A stretch of DNA of 64,000 nt from Flavobacterium sp. HSC-32F16 (GCF_024171645.1 NZ_JALKAC010000002.1:1048186-1112185); one strand, 5' to 3'; counted from the first letter of the stretch, positions 19,738-27,964 are shown. The notes: generated by a model from the letters alone, not told the origin. Numbers and translations are program-made.

Positions 19738-19810
19738 GCGAAAATAGCTCAGTTGGTAGAGCGCGACCTTGCCAAGGTCGAGGTCGCGGGTTCGAGCCCC
19801 GTTTTTCGCT
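19738..19810 (+). tRNA. tRNA-Gly (GCC)
   Basis: A full cloverleaf: acceptor GCGAAAA / TTTTCGC, D stem GCTC/GAGC, anticodon stem CGACC/GGTCG with loop TTGCCAA (anticodon GCC), and T arm GCGGG-TTCGAGC-CCCGT with one G-U pair. The discriminator is T and CCA is not encoded. Confidence 0.95.
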
Positions 19811-19824
19811 CAAAACCATATAAT

Positions 19825-19910
19825 GCTCGGATGGTGAAATTGGTAGACACGCTGGACTTAAAATCCAGTGAACAGCAATGTTCGTGCGGGTTCAAGTCCC
19901 GCTCTGAGTA
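19825..19910 (+). tRNA. tRNA-Leu (TAA)
   Basis: A class II tRNA of 86 bases. Acceptor GCTCGGA pairs with TCTGAGT (two G-U pairs), the anticodon loop CTTAAAA gives TAA, the long variable arm is around TGAACAGCAATGTTCG, and the T arm is GCGGG-TTCAAGT-CCCGC. CCA is not encoded. It is 14 bases after tRNA-Gly and likely co-transcribed with it. Confidence 0.95.
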
Positions 19911-19912
19911 CT

Positions 19913-19943
19913 AAAGCCTCTTCTTTTGAAGAGGCTTTTTTTA
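19913..19943 (+). terminator. Terminator of the tRNA unit
   Basis: Stem AAGCCTCTTC / GAAGAGGCTT with a short TTTT loop, followed by a T run, directly after tRNA-Leu. Confidence 0.9.
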
Positions 19944-20031
19944 TTATGCAAATTCTTAAACGCACTAAAGTGCTGAAATTCTAAGGTTTCTGAGGATCTA
20001 AAATCAACAATCTAAATTCTAAAATCAAAAT

Positions 20032-20415
20032 ATGGGTGCTTTTGTAATTAGCAGGCGTTTTAACGACGAATATAAATTCGTATTTACTTCGAGGAAAGGG
20101 AAGGTGATTTTTACAAGTTTGAGTTATGAATTAAGGTTTGAGTGTGAGGAGGATATTGAGAGGTTTAAAAAGACAATTGAGCTTTCTAAATTTTTAAAGT
20201 TTAAAGGTTCTGGCGGGAAATATTTTTTTAAATTGATGCTGGATGGTGTTCATTTTGCAACAAGTAGAAAATATACTACGGAATTGCTTCTTCAGAAAGG
20301 GATAAAAGAAATCGTTACGTATGCTTTTAAATCTGAGATTTTAGATTTTTCGTCTAGTGAGTCTATTTTTGAAGATGAAGAGGTTCTTGTTGAAGAGGAG
20401 GAGGAGATAGGGTGA
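20032..20415 (+). CDS. DUF1508 (YegP-like) protein
   Basis: A 127-residue protein with the DUF1508 pattern, similar to YegP. Such proteins have tandem copies of a short beta-hairpin unit: here FVISRRFNDEYKFVFTSRKGKVIFTS, then a more diverged copy around YFFKLMLDGVHFATSRKY. The tail is strikingly acidic (EDEEVLVEEEEEIG). Biochemical role unknown. It is followed two bases after the stop by a perfect terminator and stands alone. Confidence 0.7.
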   Translation: MGAFVISRRFNDEYKFVFTSRKGKVIFTSLSYELRFECEEDIERFKKTIELSKFLKFKGSGGKYFFKLMLDGVHFATSRKYTTELLLQKGIKEIVTYAFKSEILDFSSSESIFEDEEVLVEEEEEIG

Positions 20416-20416
20416 T

Positions 20417-20451
20417 AAAAAAAAGCGTTCACAAAAGTGAACGCTTTTTTT
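20417..20451 (+). terminator. Terminator after the DUF1508 gene
   Basis: Perfect AGCGTTCAC / GTGAACGCT stem with an AAAA loop and seven T, with seven A upstream. Confidence 0.93.
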
Positions 20452-20486
20452 GCTGTAAATAATGACTAAGATCTTGAGATTTGGTC

Positions 20487-20518
20487 AAAAAAAAACCATC
20501 GATTTCGATGGTTTTAAA
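20487..20518 (-). terminator. Terminator after the heptad-repeat lipoprotein gene
   Basis: Perfect palindrome ACCATCGA-TT-TCGATGGT with nine A on its left side, so the minus strand reads stem then T run. The lipoprotein stop is at 20541. Confidence 0.88.
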
Positions 20519-20540
20519 ATTTTTAGAACTTAGGTTCTAA

Positions 20541-20765
20541 TTATTTTTTTACTTCTTTAGCAGCTTCTTCTACTTTTGCAGCAGCAGAATCAACTTTAGC
20601 AGCAGCAGAATCAACAGTTGCAGCAGCAGAATCAACTACAGTAGCAGCAGAATCAACAGCAACAGCAGTAGAATCTACAGTTTCAGTAGCTGCAGCGTCA
20701 GCTTTTTTACAAGATACAACAGTTAAAACAGCAACAACAGCTAAACTTAAAAATACTTTTTTCAT
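20541..20765 (-). CDS. Small lipoprotein with seven-residue repeats (Lpp-like layout)
   Basis: A 74-residue protein. A lipoprotein signal ends in LTVVSC with the lipid cysteine at C19. The mature part is six or so seven-residue units, VDSTAVA, VDSAATV, VDSAAAT, VDSAAAK, VDSAAAK, VEEAAKE, then VKK. The DNA repeats with a 21-base period. A heptad helix anchored by lipid and ending in lysines is the same layout as E. coli Lpp, which links the outer membrane to peptidoglycan by its C-terminal Lys. Homology to Lpp is not claimed. It has its own -7 box and a strong terminator and looks highly expressed. Confidence 0.75.
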   Translation of the reverse strand: MKKVFLSLAVVAVLTVVSCKKADAAATETVDSTAVAVDSAATVVDSAAATVDSAAAKVDSAAAKVEEAAKEVKK

Positions 20766-21112
20766 CTTACTTTATTATAAAAGGTTAATTATTAATTCGT
20801 GGCAAAGATATAAATTTTTTAATATGTAAAATATTTTTTCACTTTTTTTTTAAAATATTTTCCTTGCTCACGTTTATCTTATTTATCAAACAATATGCCA
20901 AATTTATAAAATTATCTTAAATTGTTTAATATTTCGTGTAAATAATTTTTTATTGAATATTCTATCGTAAAATTGGCTGTTTCGACTGCGTAGATTGCAG
21001 TTTGTTTTGTATTTTAAGGATTATTAAATAATGGTAAATGGTCAAAAAAAGGCATCTTAGTTCTGTTTTGATAAAATATTGTGCTGAAAAAGTCATTTTA
21101 GCGATTGCGTTT
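20766..21112. other. Intergenic region, 347 bases
   Basis: It holds the -7 box of the lipoprotein gene (TATCTTTG at 20803-20810) and a second possible one (TAAATTTG at 20899-20906). The rest, up to the waaA stop, is AT-rich with no convincing gene, hairpin or repeat. Confidence 0.5.
20803..20810 (-). promoter_or_regulatory. Putative -7 box for the lipoprotein gene
   Basis: TATCTTTG on the minus strand, 38 bases before the start. No TTG is seen at the -33 position. An alternative box at 20899-20906 would give a leader of over 130 bases. Confidence 0.45.
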
Positions 21113-22342
21113 TCATGAAACAACTCTCATAATGGTTTCTGTTGCACCTTTGTTATCTTGAATAAATAATCGGGAGATTTCGCTTTTTTCTTTTAAAAAG
21201 TTTTCATCGTTCAGGAGCTTATCAAAAATTTCTTTTAATTCAGATATGTTATGTATTGGCGTGCAGCCTTTTAAGCTGACTAATGAAACAGCTTCGGCAA
21301 AATTTGAATAATTAGGGCCAATTACAATTGGAATTCCAAATGTGGCTGGTTCCAGAATATTGTGGATTCCGGGATTTCCAAATCCGCCGCCAACATAGGC
21401 AATTGTTCCGTAACTGTAGATTTTAGTCAGAATTCCAATTGTGTCAATTATAAACACATTATAATGACTTAAATCCTTATTTTCTTTCTCAGAAAACAAA
21501 AGCGCAGACTTTGTAATTTGCGATTTGAGAGTTGAAATTTGATCTGGCTTAATATTATGAGGTGCAATGATGAATTTTATATTTTCTGGCGCCTGATTAA
21601 TATATTCAGCAATTAAAGCTTCATCTTTAGGCCATGAACTTCCGATAACGATAGTTTTCTGATTGTTTTTAAAACGGTCAATATAATCTAAAGTATTGTC
21701 TCTTTCTAAAATAGCATTTACGCGATCAAAACGAGTATCACCGGAAACAATTACATTATTGAATCCAATTGCTTCAATTTTTTGTTTTGAACTTTCATTC
21801 TGGACAAAAAAGTAAGTGAATGCATTTAGTGCTTTTCTGTAAAAACCGCCATACCATTTAAAAAACATCTGATTGTCTCTAAAAATTCCTGAAATCAAAT
21901 AAGTCGGTGTTTTACTTTTTTCTAATTCCTTTAAATAGTTTAACCAAAATTCATATTTAATAAAAAATGCAAATTCAGGATGAACTAGTTTTAAAAATCT
22001 TTTGGCATTGTTTTTTGTGTCCAGAGGCAGGTAAATAGTAACATCCGCAACTGTGTTATTTTTACGCACTTCGTATCCAGATGGTGAAAAAAAGGTTACA
22101 ATGATTTTATGCGCCGGATATTTTTCTTTTATTTTTTCGATAACCGGAAGCCCTTGTTCGTATTCGCCAAGTGAAGCGGAATGAAACCAGATGGTTTTAT
22201 CTTCCGACTTTATTTTTTCTTCTAAAATAGAAAATATATTTTTTCGGCCTTCAACAAAAAGCTTAATTTTCGGACTAAATAATGCTATGATTTTAAGGAA
22301 AAATCCTGCGGCAGAAACGACTGAATTGTATAAAAAAAGCAT
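21113..22342 (-). CDS. waaA: 3-deoxy-D-manno-octulosonic acid transferase
   Basis: WaaA (KdtA) moves Kdo from CMP-Kdo onto lipid A precursor at the inner face of the inner membrane. The 409-residue length fits. An N-terminal hydrophobic stretch (residues 1-25) anchors it. The catalytic glutamate is in HSASLGEYEQG (E60), the same position as in E. coli. The C-terminal GT-B donor site follows (YVGGGFGNPGIHNILEPATFGIPIVIGPN) with the conserved EPA. It is divergent from the DegT aminotransferase gene. No terminator is seen after its stop. Confidence 0.93.
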   Translation of the reverse strand: MLFLYNSVVSAAGFFLKIIALFSPKIKLFVEGRKNIFSILEEKIKSEDKTIWFHSASLGEYEQGLPVIEKIKEKYPAHKIIVTFFSPSGYEVRKNNTVADVTIYLPLDTKNNAKRFLKLVHPEFAFFIKYEFWLNYLKELEKSKTPTYLISGIFRDNQMFFKWYGGFYRKALNAFTYFFVQNESSKQKIEAIGFNNVIVSGDTRFDRVNAILERDNTLDYIDRFKNNQKTIVIGSSWPKDEALIAEYINQAPENIKFIIAPHNIKPDQISTLKSQITKSALLFSEKENKDLSHYNVFIIDTIGILTKIYSYGTIAYVGGGFGNPGIHNILEPATFGIPIVIGPNYSNFAEAVSLVSLKGCTPIHNISELKEIFDKLLNDENFLKEKSEISRLFIQDNKGATETIMRVVS

Positions 22343-22477
22343 GTAATAATTTTTGCAGCTAAATTACATTTCTTTCGACTATTTTCATTGGTTTGAAGCT
22401 ATTAATAACTATTTTTGTTCCTCCTTTTAGAGATTTCTGTCTAAAATAGAGTCTTTAATTTTAAACATTATTCGAAA

Positions 22478-23611
22478 ATGAAAAAAATACAAATGGTTGA
22501 CTTAAAAAGTCAATACGAAAAAATAAAAAGTACTGTTGACGCTTCAATTCAGGAAGTTTTAGACACAAACACTTATATAAACGGACCTTTGGTTCATCAA
22601 TTTCAAAAAAATCTTGAAGACTATTTAGGAGCAAAACACGTAATTCCATGTGCAAATGGAACAGATGCTTTGCAAATTGCAATGATGGCTCTGGATTTAA
22701 AACCAGGTGATGAAGTTATTACTGCTGATTTTACTTTTGCAGCAACCGTTGAAGTGATTGCTTTATTACAATTAACGCCGGTTTTGGTTGATGTTGATTT
22801 GCATAATATGAACATCGATATTGATGCCGTTAAAAAAGCCATTACTCCAAAAACTAAAGCAATTGTTCCAGTACATTTATTTGGACGCGCTGCTAATATG
22901 GATGCGATTATGGAAATTGCAGCAGAACATAATTTATATGTAATCGAAGATAATGCGCAGGCAATTGGTGCTGATTATATTTCAAAATCTGGAACTAAAA
23001 GCAAAGTTGGTGTTATTGGACACGTTGCGGCAACTTCATTTTTTCCTTCTAAAAATTTAGGATGCTATGGAGACGGCGGGGCTATTTTTACAAATGATGA
23101 TAAATTAGCGCACATCATCCGCGGAATCGTAAATCACGGGATGTACGAGCGTTACCATCATGATGTTGTAGGTGTAAATTCACGTTTAGATAGTATTCAG
23201 GCCGGAGTTTTAAATGCAAAACTACCTTTGTTAGATGAATACAATACAGCACGTCGTTTAGCGGCTTCAAAATACAATGCCGCTTTTGCTGGAAATAAAC
23301 ACATTATTACACCAGAATTTGATGCAAATGAAAATGATCACGTTTTTCATCAATATGTTTTAAGAATTTTAGATGCTGATAGAAATGCTTTAATGCAGTA
23401 TTTATTAGATAAAGGAATTCCATGCGCTATTTATTATCCAATTCCATTGCATTCTCAAAAAGCATATTTAGATCCTCGTTATAAAGAAGAGCAATTTCCG
23501 GTTACAAATCAATTAGTGCAAGAAGTGATTGCTTTACCAATGCATACTGAACTTGATGACGAACAGATCAAATTTATTACAGATTCAGTTTTAGAGTTTT
23601 TAAATAAATAA
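22478..23611 (+). CDS. DegT/DnrJ/EryC1/StrS-family sugar aminotransferase
   Basis: A 377-residue PLP enzyme that converts a nucleotide-keto-sugar to an amino sugar for surface glycans. The PLP lysine is K192 in SFFPSKNLGCYGDGGA. The cofactor pocket ANGTDALQIAMMAL and the Asp of VIEDNAQAIGADY are also present. The exact sugar cannot be told from the sequence. The galE gene begins 34 bases downstream on the same strand, which fits a two-gene nucleotide-sugar operon feeding LPS or other polysaccharide. Confidence 0.9.
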   Translation: MKKIQMVDLKSQYEKIKSTVDASIQEVLDTNTYINGPLVHQFQKNLEDYLGAKHVIPCANGTDALQIAMMALDLKPGDEVITADFTFAATVEVIALLQLTPVLVDVDLHNMNIDIDAVKKAITPKTKAIVPVHLFGRAANMDAIMEIAAEHNLYVIEDNAQAIGADYISKSGTKSKVGVIGHVAATSFFPSKNLGCYGDGGAIFTNDDKLAHIIRGIVNHGMYERYHHDVVGVNSRLDSIQAGVLNAKLPLLDEYNTARRLAASKYNAAFAGNKHIITPEFDANENDHVFHQYVLRILDADRNALMQYLLDKGIPCAIYYPIPLHSQKAYLDPRYKEEQFPVTNQLVQEVIALPMHTELDDEQIKFITDSVLEFLNK

Positions 23612-23645
23612 TTAACAGCCAAAATAACCACAAAAAACCAAGTAA

Positions 23646-24659
23646 ATGAAAGTATTAGTAACAGGAGGATTAGGATTTATAGGTTCTCACACGGTAGTCG
23701 AATTGCAAAATGAAGGCTTTGAAGTTGTGATAATTGATAATCTTTCAAATTCTTCAGAAGATGTTTTAAAAGGAATTACTGCAATTACAGGAAAAACGCC
23801 TTTATTCGAAAAAATTGATTTAAGAGAAAAAAGTGCCGTTCAGGATTTCTTTAAAAAACATAATGATGTTACTGGAGTAATTCATTTTGCAGCTTCAAAA
23901 GCAGTTGGTGAAAGTGTTGAACAGCCTTTGTTGTATTATGAAAATAACATTAGCAGTTTAGTTTATCTTTTACAGGAATTGCAGCAAAAACCTGAGGCAA
24001 GTTTTATTTTTAGCTCGTCATGTACCGTTTACGGTCAAGCCGAAAAAATGCCAATTACAGAAAATGCTCCAGTTCAAATTGCAATGTCTCCTTACGGAAA
24101 CACAAAACAAATTGGAGAAGAAATCATTACAGATACAGCTAAAGTAACTAATATAAGTGCTATTTTATTGCGTTATTTTAATCCGGTTGGAGCACATTCG
24201 TCGGCTGAAATTGGAGAATTGCCTTTGGGAGTTCCGCAAAATTTAGTACCTTTTATTACGCAGACTGGAGTAGGATTACGTCAGGAATTATCGGTTTTTG
24301 GAAATGATTATCCAACACCAGACGGAACCGCAGTTCGTGATTATATTCACGTTGTCGATTTGGCAAAAGCGCACGTAATTGCATTACAGCGTTTATTGAA
24401 CAAAAAGAATTTAGAAAAAGTAGAAACTTTTAATTTAGGTACTGGTACAGGAAGTTCTGTGTTAGAAGTAATTCATAGTTTTGAAAAAGTAAGTGATAAA
24501 AAATTACCGTTCAAAATTATGCCAAGACGTGAAGGTGATGTTACAGAAGCTTATGCAAACACAGATAAAGCAAATAATGTTTTAGGCTGGAAAGCAGAAT
24601 TAAGTTTAGACGAAGCAATGGAAAGTGCTTGGAAATGGGAACAAAAGGTTCGTTCTTAA
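23646..24659 (+). CDS. galE: UDP-glucose 4-epimerase
   Basis: A 337-residue short-chain dehydrogenase-fold epimerase that interconverts UDP-glucose and UDP-galactose. The NAD-binding GGLGFIGSHT is at residues 7-16. SSSCTVYGQ and the YxxxK dyad SPYGNTKQIGEE supply the catalytic residues, and RYFNPVGAHSSAEIGE is the GalE-type substrate region. It follows the DegT gene by 34 bases and ends in a terminator at 24711-24753. Confidence 0.93.
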   Translation: MKVLVTGGLGFIGSHTVVELQNEGFEVVIIDNLSNSSEDVLKGITAITGKTPLFEKIDLREKSAVQDFFKKHNDVTGVIHFAASKAVGESVEQPLLYYENNISSLVYLLQELQQKPEASFIFSSSCTVYGQAEKMPITENAPVQIAMSPYGNTKQIGEEIITDTAKVTNISAILLRYFNPVGAHSSAEIGELPLGVPQNLVPFITQTGVGLRQELSVFGNDYPTPDGTAVRDYIHVVDLAKAHVIALQRLLNKKNLEKVETFNLGTGTGSSVLEVIHSFEKVSDKKLPFKIMPRREGDVTEAYANTDKANNVLGWKAELSLDEAMESAWKWEQKVRS

Positions 24660-24663
24660 TTTT

Positions 24664-24704
24664 AGTATTCAGTGGTCAGTTTTTAGTAATCAGTTGCTAG
24701 TAAC
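24664..24704. repeat. Left arm of an inverted repeat around the toxin-antitoxin pair
   Basis: The sequence AGTATTCAGTGGTCAGTTTTT and the AGTAATCAGT after it resemble the reverse complement of 25352-25400 (ACTAAAAAACTGAATACTG). The small two-gene cassette lies between the two arms. Confidence 0.5.
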
Positions 24705-24710
24705 TATATA

Positions 24711-24753
24711 AAAAAATCTCAAATGATCATTTAGATTGTTTGAGATTTTTTAT
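24711..24753 (+). terminator. Terminator after galE
   Basis: Stem AAAAATCTCAAA / TTTGAGATTTTT with a 15-base loop and a following T/A run. Confidence 0.8.
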
Positions 24754-24801
24754 TTTAGGTAAATTTATTTTGTAAATTTATAAGATTAAAATGTAGGAAT
24801 T

Positions 24802-24996
24802 ATGAGCTCAGAAAAGGAAAATAAAAAAAATGATAAGGTAGAAGAACCAAGAATAGAATATGAAATTCAAAAGCCTAAATTCAAAGGAATAGATCCCGAA
24901 ACTTTTGATTTTGACGCTGAGTTTGAAAAAGGAATGACTTTAGAAGAGGCGAAAGCAGAATCGAAAAGGAGAATTAGAGAATGGTGGGGAAAATAG
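24802..24996 (+). CDS. Putative antitoxin of a ParE/RelE-like pair
   Basis: A 64-residue, highly charged, Lys/Glu-rich small protein (MSSEKENKKNDKVEEP..., FEKGMTLEEAKAESKRRIREWWGK). Its reading frame overlaps the next gene by 16 bases. Size, charge and order fit an antitoxin with a helical C-terminal region that wraps the toxin. No DNA-binding motif is obvious. The pair sits between inverted repeat arms. The function is inferred from context only. Confidence 0.5.
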   Translation: MSSEKENKKNDKVEEPRIEYEIQKPKFKGIDPETFDFDAEFEKGMTLEEAKAESKRRIREWWGK

Positions 24997-25307
24997 AAGT
25001 TATTTTTACGCCATTAGTAATTAGTTACCTTGATGATTTGGTTGTAATTTTATACAAAAAACAATATTTTGGTTTTATAGAATCTGCAGAAGAATATGTT
25101 GACAATATTTATGATGCCGTTCCGGAAATAATTAAAAGATCTCTTCACAAGAAAACCCCAAAATCACTTCAATGTTTAGGTTCGAATTATATTTTTTATA
25201 AATCAAATGCAAGAACAACTTGGTATATTTTCTTTGAGAAAAGAGATCAGAATTATGTAATAACTGGAATTACAAATAATTATGCAGAAGAAGCAAAAGA
25301 GCTATAA
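24981..25307 (+). CDS. Putative RelE/ParE-family toxin
   Basis: A 108-residue protein with the short helix-plus-sheet layout of ParE/RelE toxins: helical YLDDLVVILYKKQYFGF and EEYVDNIYDAV at the start, then a beta-rich end (YIFYKSNARTTWYIFFEKRDQNYVITGITNNYA). RelE would cut mRNA on the ribosome and ParE poisons gyrase, and the sequence does not decide between them. It begins inside the antitoxin gene, so the two are translationally coupled. A bidirectional terminator follows. Confidence 0.6.
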   Translation: MVGKIEVIFTPLVISYLDDLVVILYKKQYFGFIESAEEYVDNIYDAVPEIIKRSLHKKTPKSLQCLGSNYIFYKSNARTTWYIFFEKRDQNYVITGITNNYAEEAKEL

Positions 25308-25311
25308 AAAC

Positions 25312-25350
25312 AAAATCCTCATAAACATTTCGTTCATGAGGATTTTTTTT
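25312..25350. terminator. Terminator shared by the toxin gene and fabD
   Basis: Stem AATCCTCAT / ATGAGGATT followed by eight T. It lies between the + strand toxin gene and the - strand fabD gene and can serve the first directly. Confidence 0.8.
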
Positions 25351-25351
25351 A

Positions 25352-25400
25352 TTTATACAATTAATACTGATCACTAAAAAACTGAATACTGATTACTTAA
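25352..25400. repeat. Right arm of the inverted repeat around the toxin-antitoxin pair
   Basis: Contains ACTGATCACTAAAAAACTG and AATACTGATTACTT. Reverse-complemented it matches the arm at 24664-24704 with small differences. Confidence 0.5.
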
Positions 25401-25403
25401 AAA

Positions 25404-26279
25404 TTAAGCATTCGCAGTAACCGCTTCTTTATCAATTTTATTAATCAAACCAGCTAATACTTTTCCTGGGCCAACTTCGGTGAATAAAGTAGCACCGTCG
25501 GCGATCATCTGCTGTACAGATTGCGTCCATTTTACAGGAGCAGTCAACTGAATGATTAAATTCTTTTTAATTTCGTTTGCATCAGAAACTGCATTTGCAG
25601 TTACGTTTTGATACACTGGGCAGATTGGAGTAGAAAAAGTAGTTGCTTCAATTGCAGCGGCTAATTCTTCTCTTGCCGGTTCCATCATTGGCGAGTGAAA
25701 TGCGCCACCAACAGGTAAAATTAACGCACGTTTTGCTCCTGCAGCTTTCATTGCTTCACAAGCTTTTTCAACTGCTGAAGTTTCTCCGGAAATTACTAAT
25801 TGTCCAGGGCAGTTATAGTTTGCAGCAACTACAATTCCGTCAATAGAAGCACAAACTTCTTCAACAATATTATCAGCTAAGCCTAAAACTGCTGCCATTG
25901 TAGATGGGGTAATTTCACAGGCTTTTTGCATTGCTAAAGCACGCTGAGAAACTAATTTCAAACCATCTTCAAAAGATAAAGCTCCATTGGCAACCAAAGC
26001 TGAAAATTCTCCTAAAGAATGTCCTGCAACCATTTCTGGTTTAAAATCATCGCCTAAAGTTTTTGCTAAAATAACAGAGTGTAAAAATACGGCTGGCTGT
26101 GTAACTTTAGTTTCTTTTAGTTCTTCGGCAGTACCTTCAAACATAATATCAGTAATTCTAAAACCTAAAATTTCGTTAGCTTTTTCGAATAATTCTTGGG
26201 CTAAAGCCGAGTTTTCATATAAGTCTTTGCCCATTCCTGTAAACTGTGCGCCCTGACCCGGAAATACGTATGCTTTCAT
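25404..26279 (-). CDS. fabD: Malonyl-CoA:ACP transacylase FabD
   Basis: FabD moves malonyl from CoA to acyl carrier protein at the start of fatty-acid elongation. The 291-residue length fits. The catalytic serine is S88 in VAGHSLGEFS and the catalytic histidine is in GGAFHSPMMEPA. The GQGAQF near the N-terminus is the oxyanion region. It stands alone here, with a -7 box (TACTTTTG) at 26338-26345 and a terminator shared with the toxin gene. Confidence 0.96.
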   Translation of the reverse strand: MKAYVFPGQGAQFTGMGKDLYENSALAQELFEKANEILGFRITDIMFEGTAEELKETKVTQPAVFLHSVILAKTLGDDFKPEMVAGHSLGEFSALVANGALSFEDGLKLVSQRALAMQKACEITPSTMAAVLGLADNIVEEVCASIDGIVVAANYNCPGQLVISGETSAVEKACEAMKAAGAKRALILPVGGAFHSPMMEPAREELAAAIEATTFSTPICPVYQNVTANAVSDANEIKKNLIIQLTAPVKWTQSVQQMIADGATLFTEVGPGKVLAGLINKIDKEAVTANA

Positions 26280-26337
26280 TTGTCTAATTTAATTTTTACT
26301 TTTTTTTTAAAATTGAAAATTAGTTTCAATTGGAAGG

Positions 26338-26345
26338 CAAAAGTA
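26338..26345 (-). promoter_or_regulatory. Putative -7 box for fabD
   Basis: TACTTTTG on the minus strand matches TAnnTTTG, 59 bases before the start. No -33 TTG is visible. Confidence 0.4.
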
Positions 26346-26353
26346 CTATTTTT

Positions 26354-26716
26354 TTAGCTCGTATAATCCTTAAACATATAAATCCATGCTAATCTTGAAA
26401 ATCGAAGATTGAAAGAAGTGAGTAAAGTAATCACAACTGCGATGATTGGAATAATTCTTAAATCGAAATTCGTCTCAAAGAAAAACTGAGCAATACAATA
26501 CGTTGCAATTCCCTGAGCGACTGTTAATCCGTAGTTTACATACATAGCACCAAAGAAATAACCAGGCTCTTTTTGAAATTTATAATTACAATGACTGCAG
26601 TATTCATTCATTTTTGGAAGACCGAAAGTTAAAAAAATATTTTTATCTGTAAATACTTTTCCTTTATGACAAATCGGACATTCGTTGCTTAAAATATGAG
26701 TTAATGCATTTGACAT
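26354..26716 (-). CDS. DUF983 protein (two CxxC pairs, two membrane helices)
   Basis: A 120-residue membrane protein of the DUF983 family. A Cys4 site (C13, C16 and C40, C43: CPIC and YCSHC) in the N-terminal soluble part may bind zinc. Two hydrophobic segments follow (about residues 55-80 and 88-108). The function of the family is not known. It is a single-gene unit, divergent from the AraC regulator and upstream of fabD on the same strand. Confidence 0.8.
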   Translation of the reverse strand: MSNALTHILSNECPICHKGKVFTDKNIFLTFGLPKMNEYCSHCNYKFQKEPGYFFGAMYVNYGLTVAQGIATYCIAQFFFETNFDLRIIPIIAVVITLLTSFNLRFSRLAWIYMFKDYTS

Positions 26717-26739
26717 GATATTGTTGTTTTTTATTTATA

Positions 26740-26747
26740 CAAAGGTA
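26740..26747 (-). promoter_or_regulatory. Putative -7 box for the DUF983 gene
   Basis: TACCTTTG on the minus strand, 24 bases before the start codon. Confidence 0.45.
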
Positions 26748-26812
26748 ATTCAGAGCAGGATAAAAGTCTTTTTTATATCTTCGCTTATTATAGCACAATA
26801 AAGACATTTGTT

Positions 26813-27676
26813 ATGAAGAAATACCCAATTTACAGTGTTCAGAATTTTAGCTGCAATGATATTCATCGTGATTTTTACGCGAATACATTTAAAGAGCATC
26901 TAAAAAGCCACAGTTTTGTCGAAGAACCGCACCGGCATGATTCCTATTTAATGGTATTTTTTACAAAAGGTTCCGGACAGCACGAAGTCGATTTTGATCA
27001 ATTTGAAATAAAAAGAGGAAGCTTGTTTGTGCTGCAACCCGGACAAATGCATCATTGGAGTTTGTCTGAAGATATTGAAGGTTTTGTAATTATCTTTTCG
27101 CAGGAATTGTACAATTTGTATTTCGGACAAAAAAATATCAACGATTATAATTTTTATCATTCCATTCATAACCGGCCTGAAATGGTTTTTGAGGAAAAAG
27201 AAATTCCTAAAATCCAGCCTTATTTTAATTTGCTGATTCAGGAAAACAACGAAAGTAATAGATATCAGCTCGATAAAATGCTGAATCTGTTAGATTCAAT
27301 TCATATAGAAATTGCCCGAAAATACAGTGAAACGTATTCCCATCAAACGCATTCGTACAATATTAAAATCAACAAGTTTGAATCGCTTTTGGAGGAATAT
27401 TTCAGAACCGAAAAACTGCCGTCTTTCTACGCAGAAAAATTAAATATTACATTAAAACACTTAAACAGAATCTGCAACGAAATCCTCCAAAAAACCGCAA
27501 CAGAAGTTATAACAGATCGCGTAATCCTTGAAATAAAACGAATGTTGATCGATAAACAATTAGCGGTAAATGAAGTAGCATTTAAAGTAGGCTACGAAGA
27601 TTACTCCTATTTTTCCCGATTCTTTAAAAAACAAACAGGAATGTCGCCAACAGAATTTCGAAATACAGTGCGATAA
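26813..27676 (+). CDS. AraC-family transcription regulator with cupin-type sensor
   Basis: A 287-residue activator-type regulator. The N-terminal cupin half (HRHDSYLMVFFTKGSGQHEVDFDQFEIKRGSLFVLQPGQMHHWSL) is the ligand-sensing domain. The C-terminal pair of helix-turn-helix motifs occupies residues 190-287 (SFYAEKLNITLKHLNRICNEI and VNEVAFKVGYEDYSYFSRFFKKQTGMSP). The ligand is unknown. It is 289 bases away from yceI, in convergent orientation, and is a reasonable candidate regulator of yceI and pirin, whose promoters share an unusual dyad. That link is inference. Confidence 0.9.
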   Translation: MKKYPIYSVQNFSCNDIHRDFYANTFKEHLKSHSFVEEPHRHDSYLMVFFTKGSGQHEVDFDQFEIKRGSLFVLQPGQMHHWSLSEDIEGFVIIFSQELYNLYFGQKNINDYNFYHSIHNRPEMVFEEKEIPKIQPYFNLLIQENNESNRYQLDKMLNLLDSIHIEIARKYSETYSHQTHSYNIKINKFESLLEEYFRTEKLPSFYAEKLNITLKHLNRICNEILQKTATEVITDRVILEIKRMLIDKQLAVNEVAFKVGYEDYSYFSRFFKKQTGMSPTEFRNTVR

Positions 27677-27684
27677 GTTTTAAG

Positions 27685-27892
27685 TTTGCCACCAATTACA
27701 CGAATTTTCACGAATTGTTTTTTTTTTTTTTTGCCACAGATTAAAAGGATTAAAAAGATTAAAAAGATTTTTTTCTGCATTGTTAAGAATAAATAATCCG
27801 TGAAAATCCTTTTAATCTGTGGCAGATAAAAAAAAACATTTTCAGTTTTGAAAGAAAAAAATTAGTGGAAATTCGTGTAATTAGTGGCAAAC
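27685..27892. repeat. Dispersed nested palindrome, family C (copy 1)
   Basis: An outer inverted repeat (27685-27717 against 27861-27891, CCAATTACACGAATTTTCAC-type arms) encloses an inner one (27731-27752 CCACAGATTAAAAGGATT against 27804-27824 AATCCTTTTAATCTGTGG). The opposite nesting occurs at 34931-35090. A poly-T block lies between the left arms. Confidence 0.75.
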
Positions 27893-27930
27893 AAAAAAAA
27901 GCCTGCACTCCCGATAAAAGGTGCAGGCTT
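27892..27930 (-). terminator. Terminator after yceI
   Basis: Stem AAGCCTGCAC / GTGCAGGCTT with a 12-base loop. The minus strand reads stem then T run (eight A upstream on the plus strand), 35 bases past the yceI stop. Confidence 0.85.
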
Positions 27931-27964
27931 CTTAACCAACCAAATTAAAACCTATTATAAAGTA

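Noticed and set aside
20899..20906. A second -7-like box (TAAATTTG) upstream of the lipoprotein gene.
   Set aside because: It would give a leader of over 130 bases. The nearer TATCTTTG at 20803 fits better.
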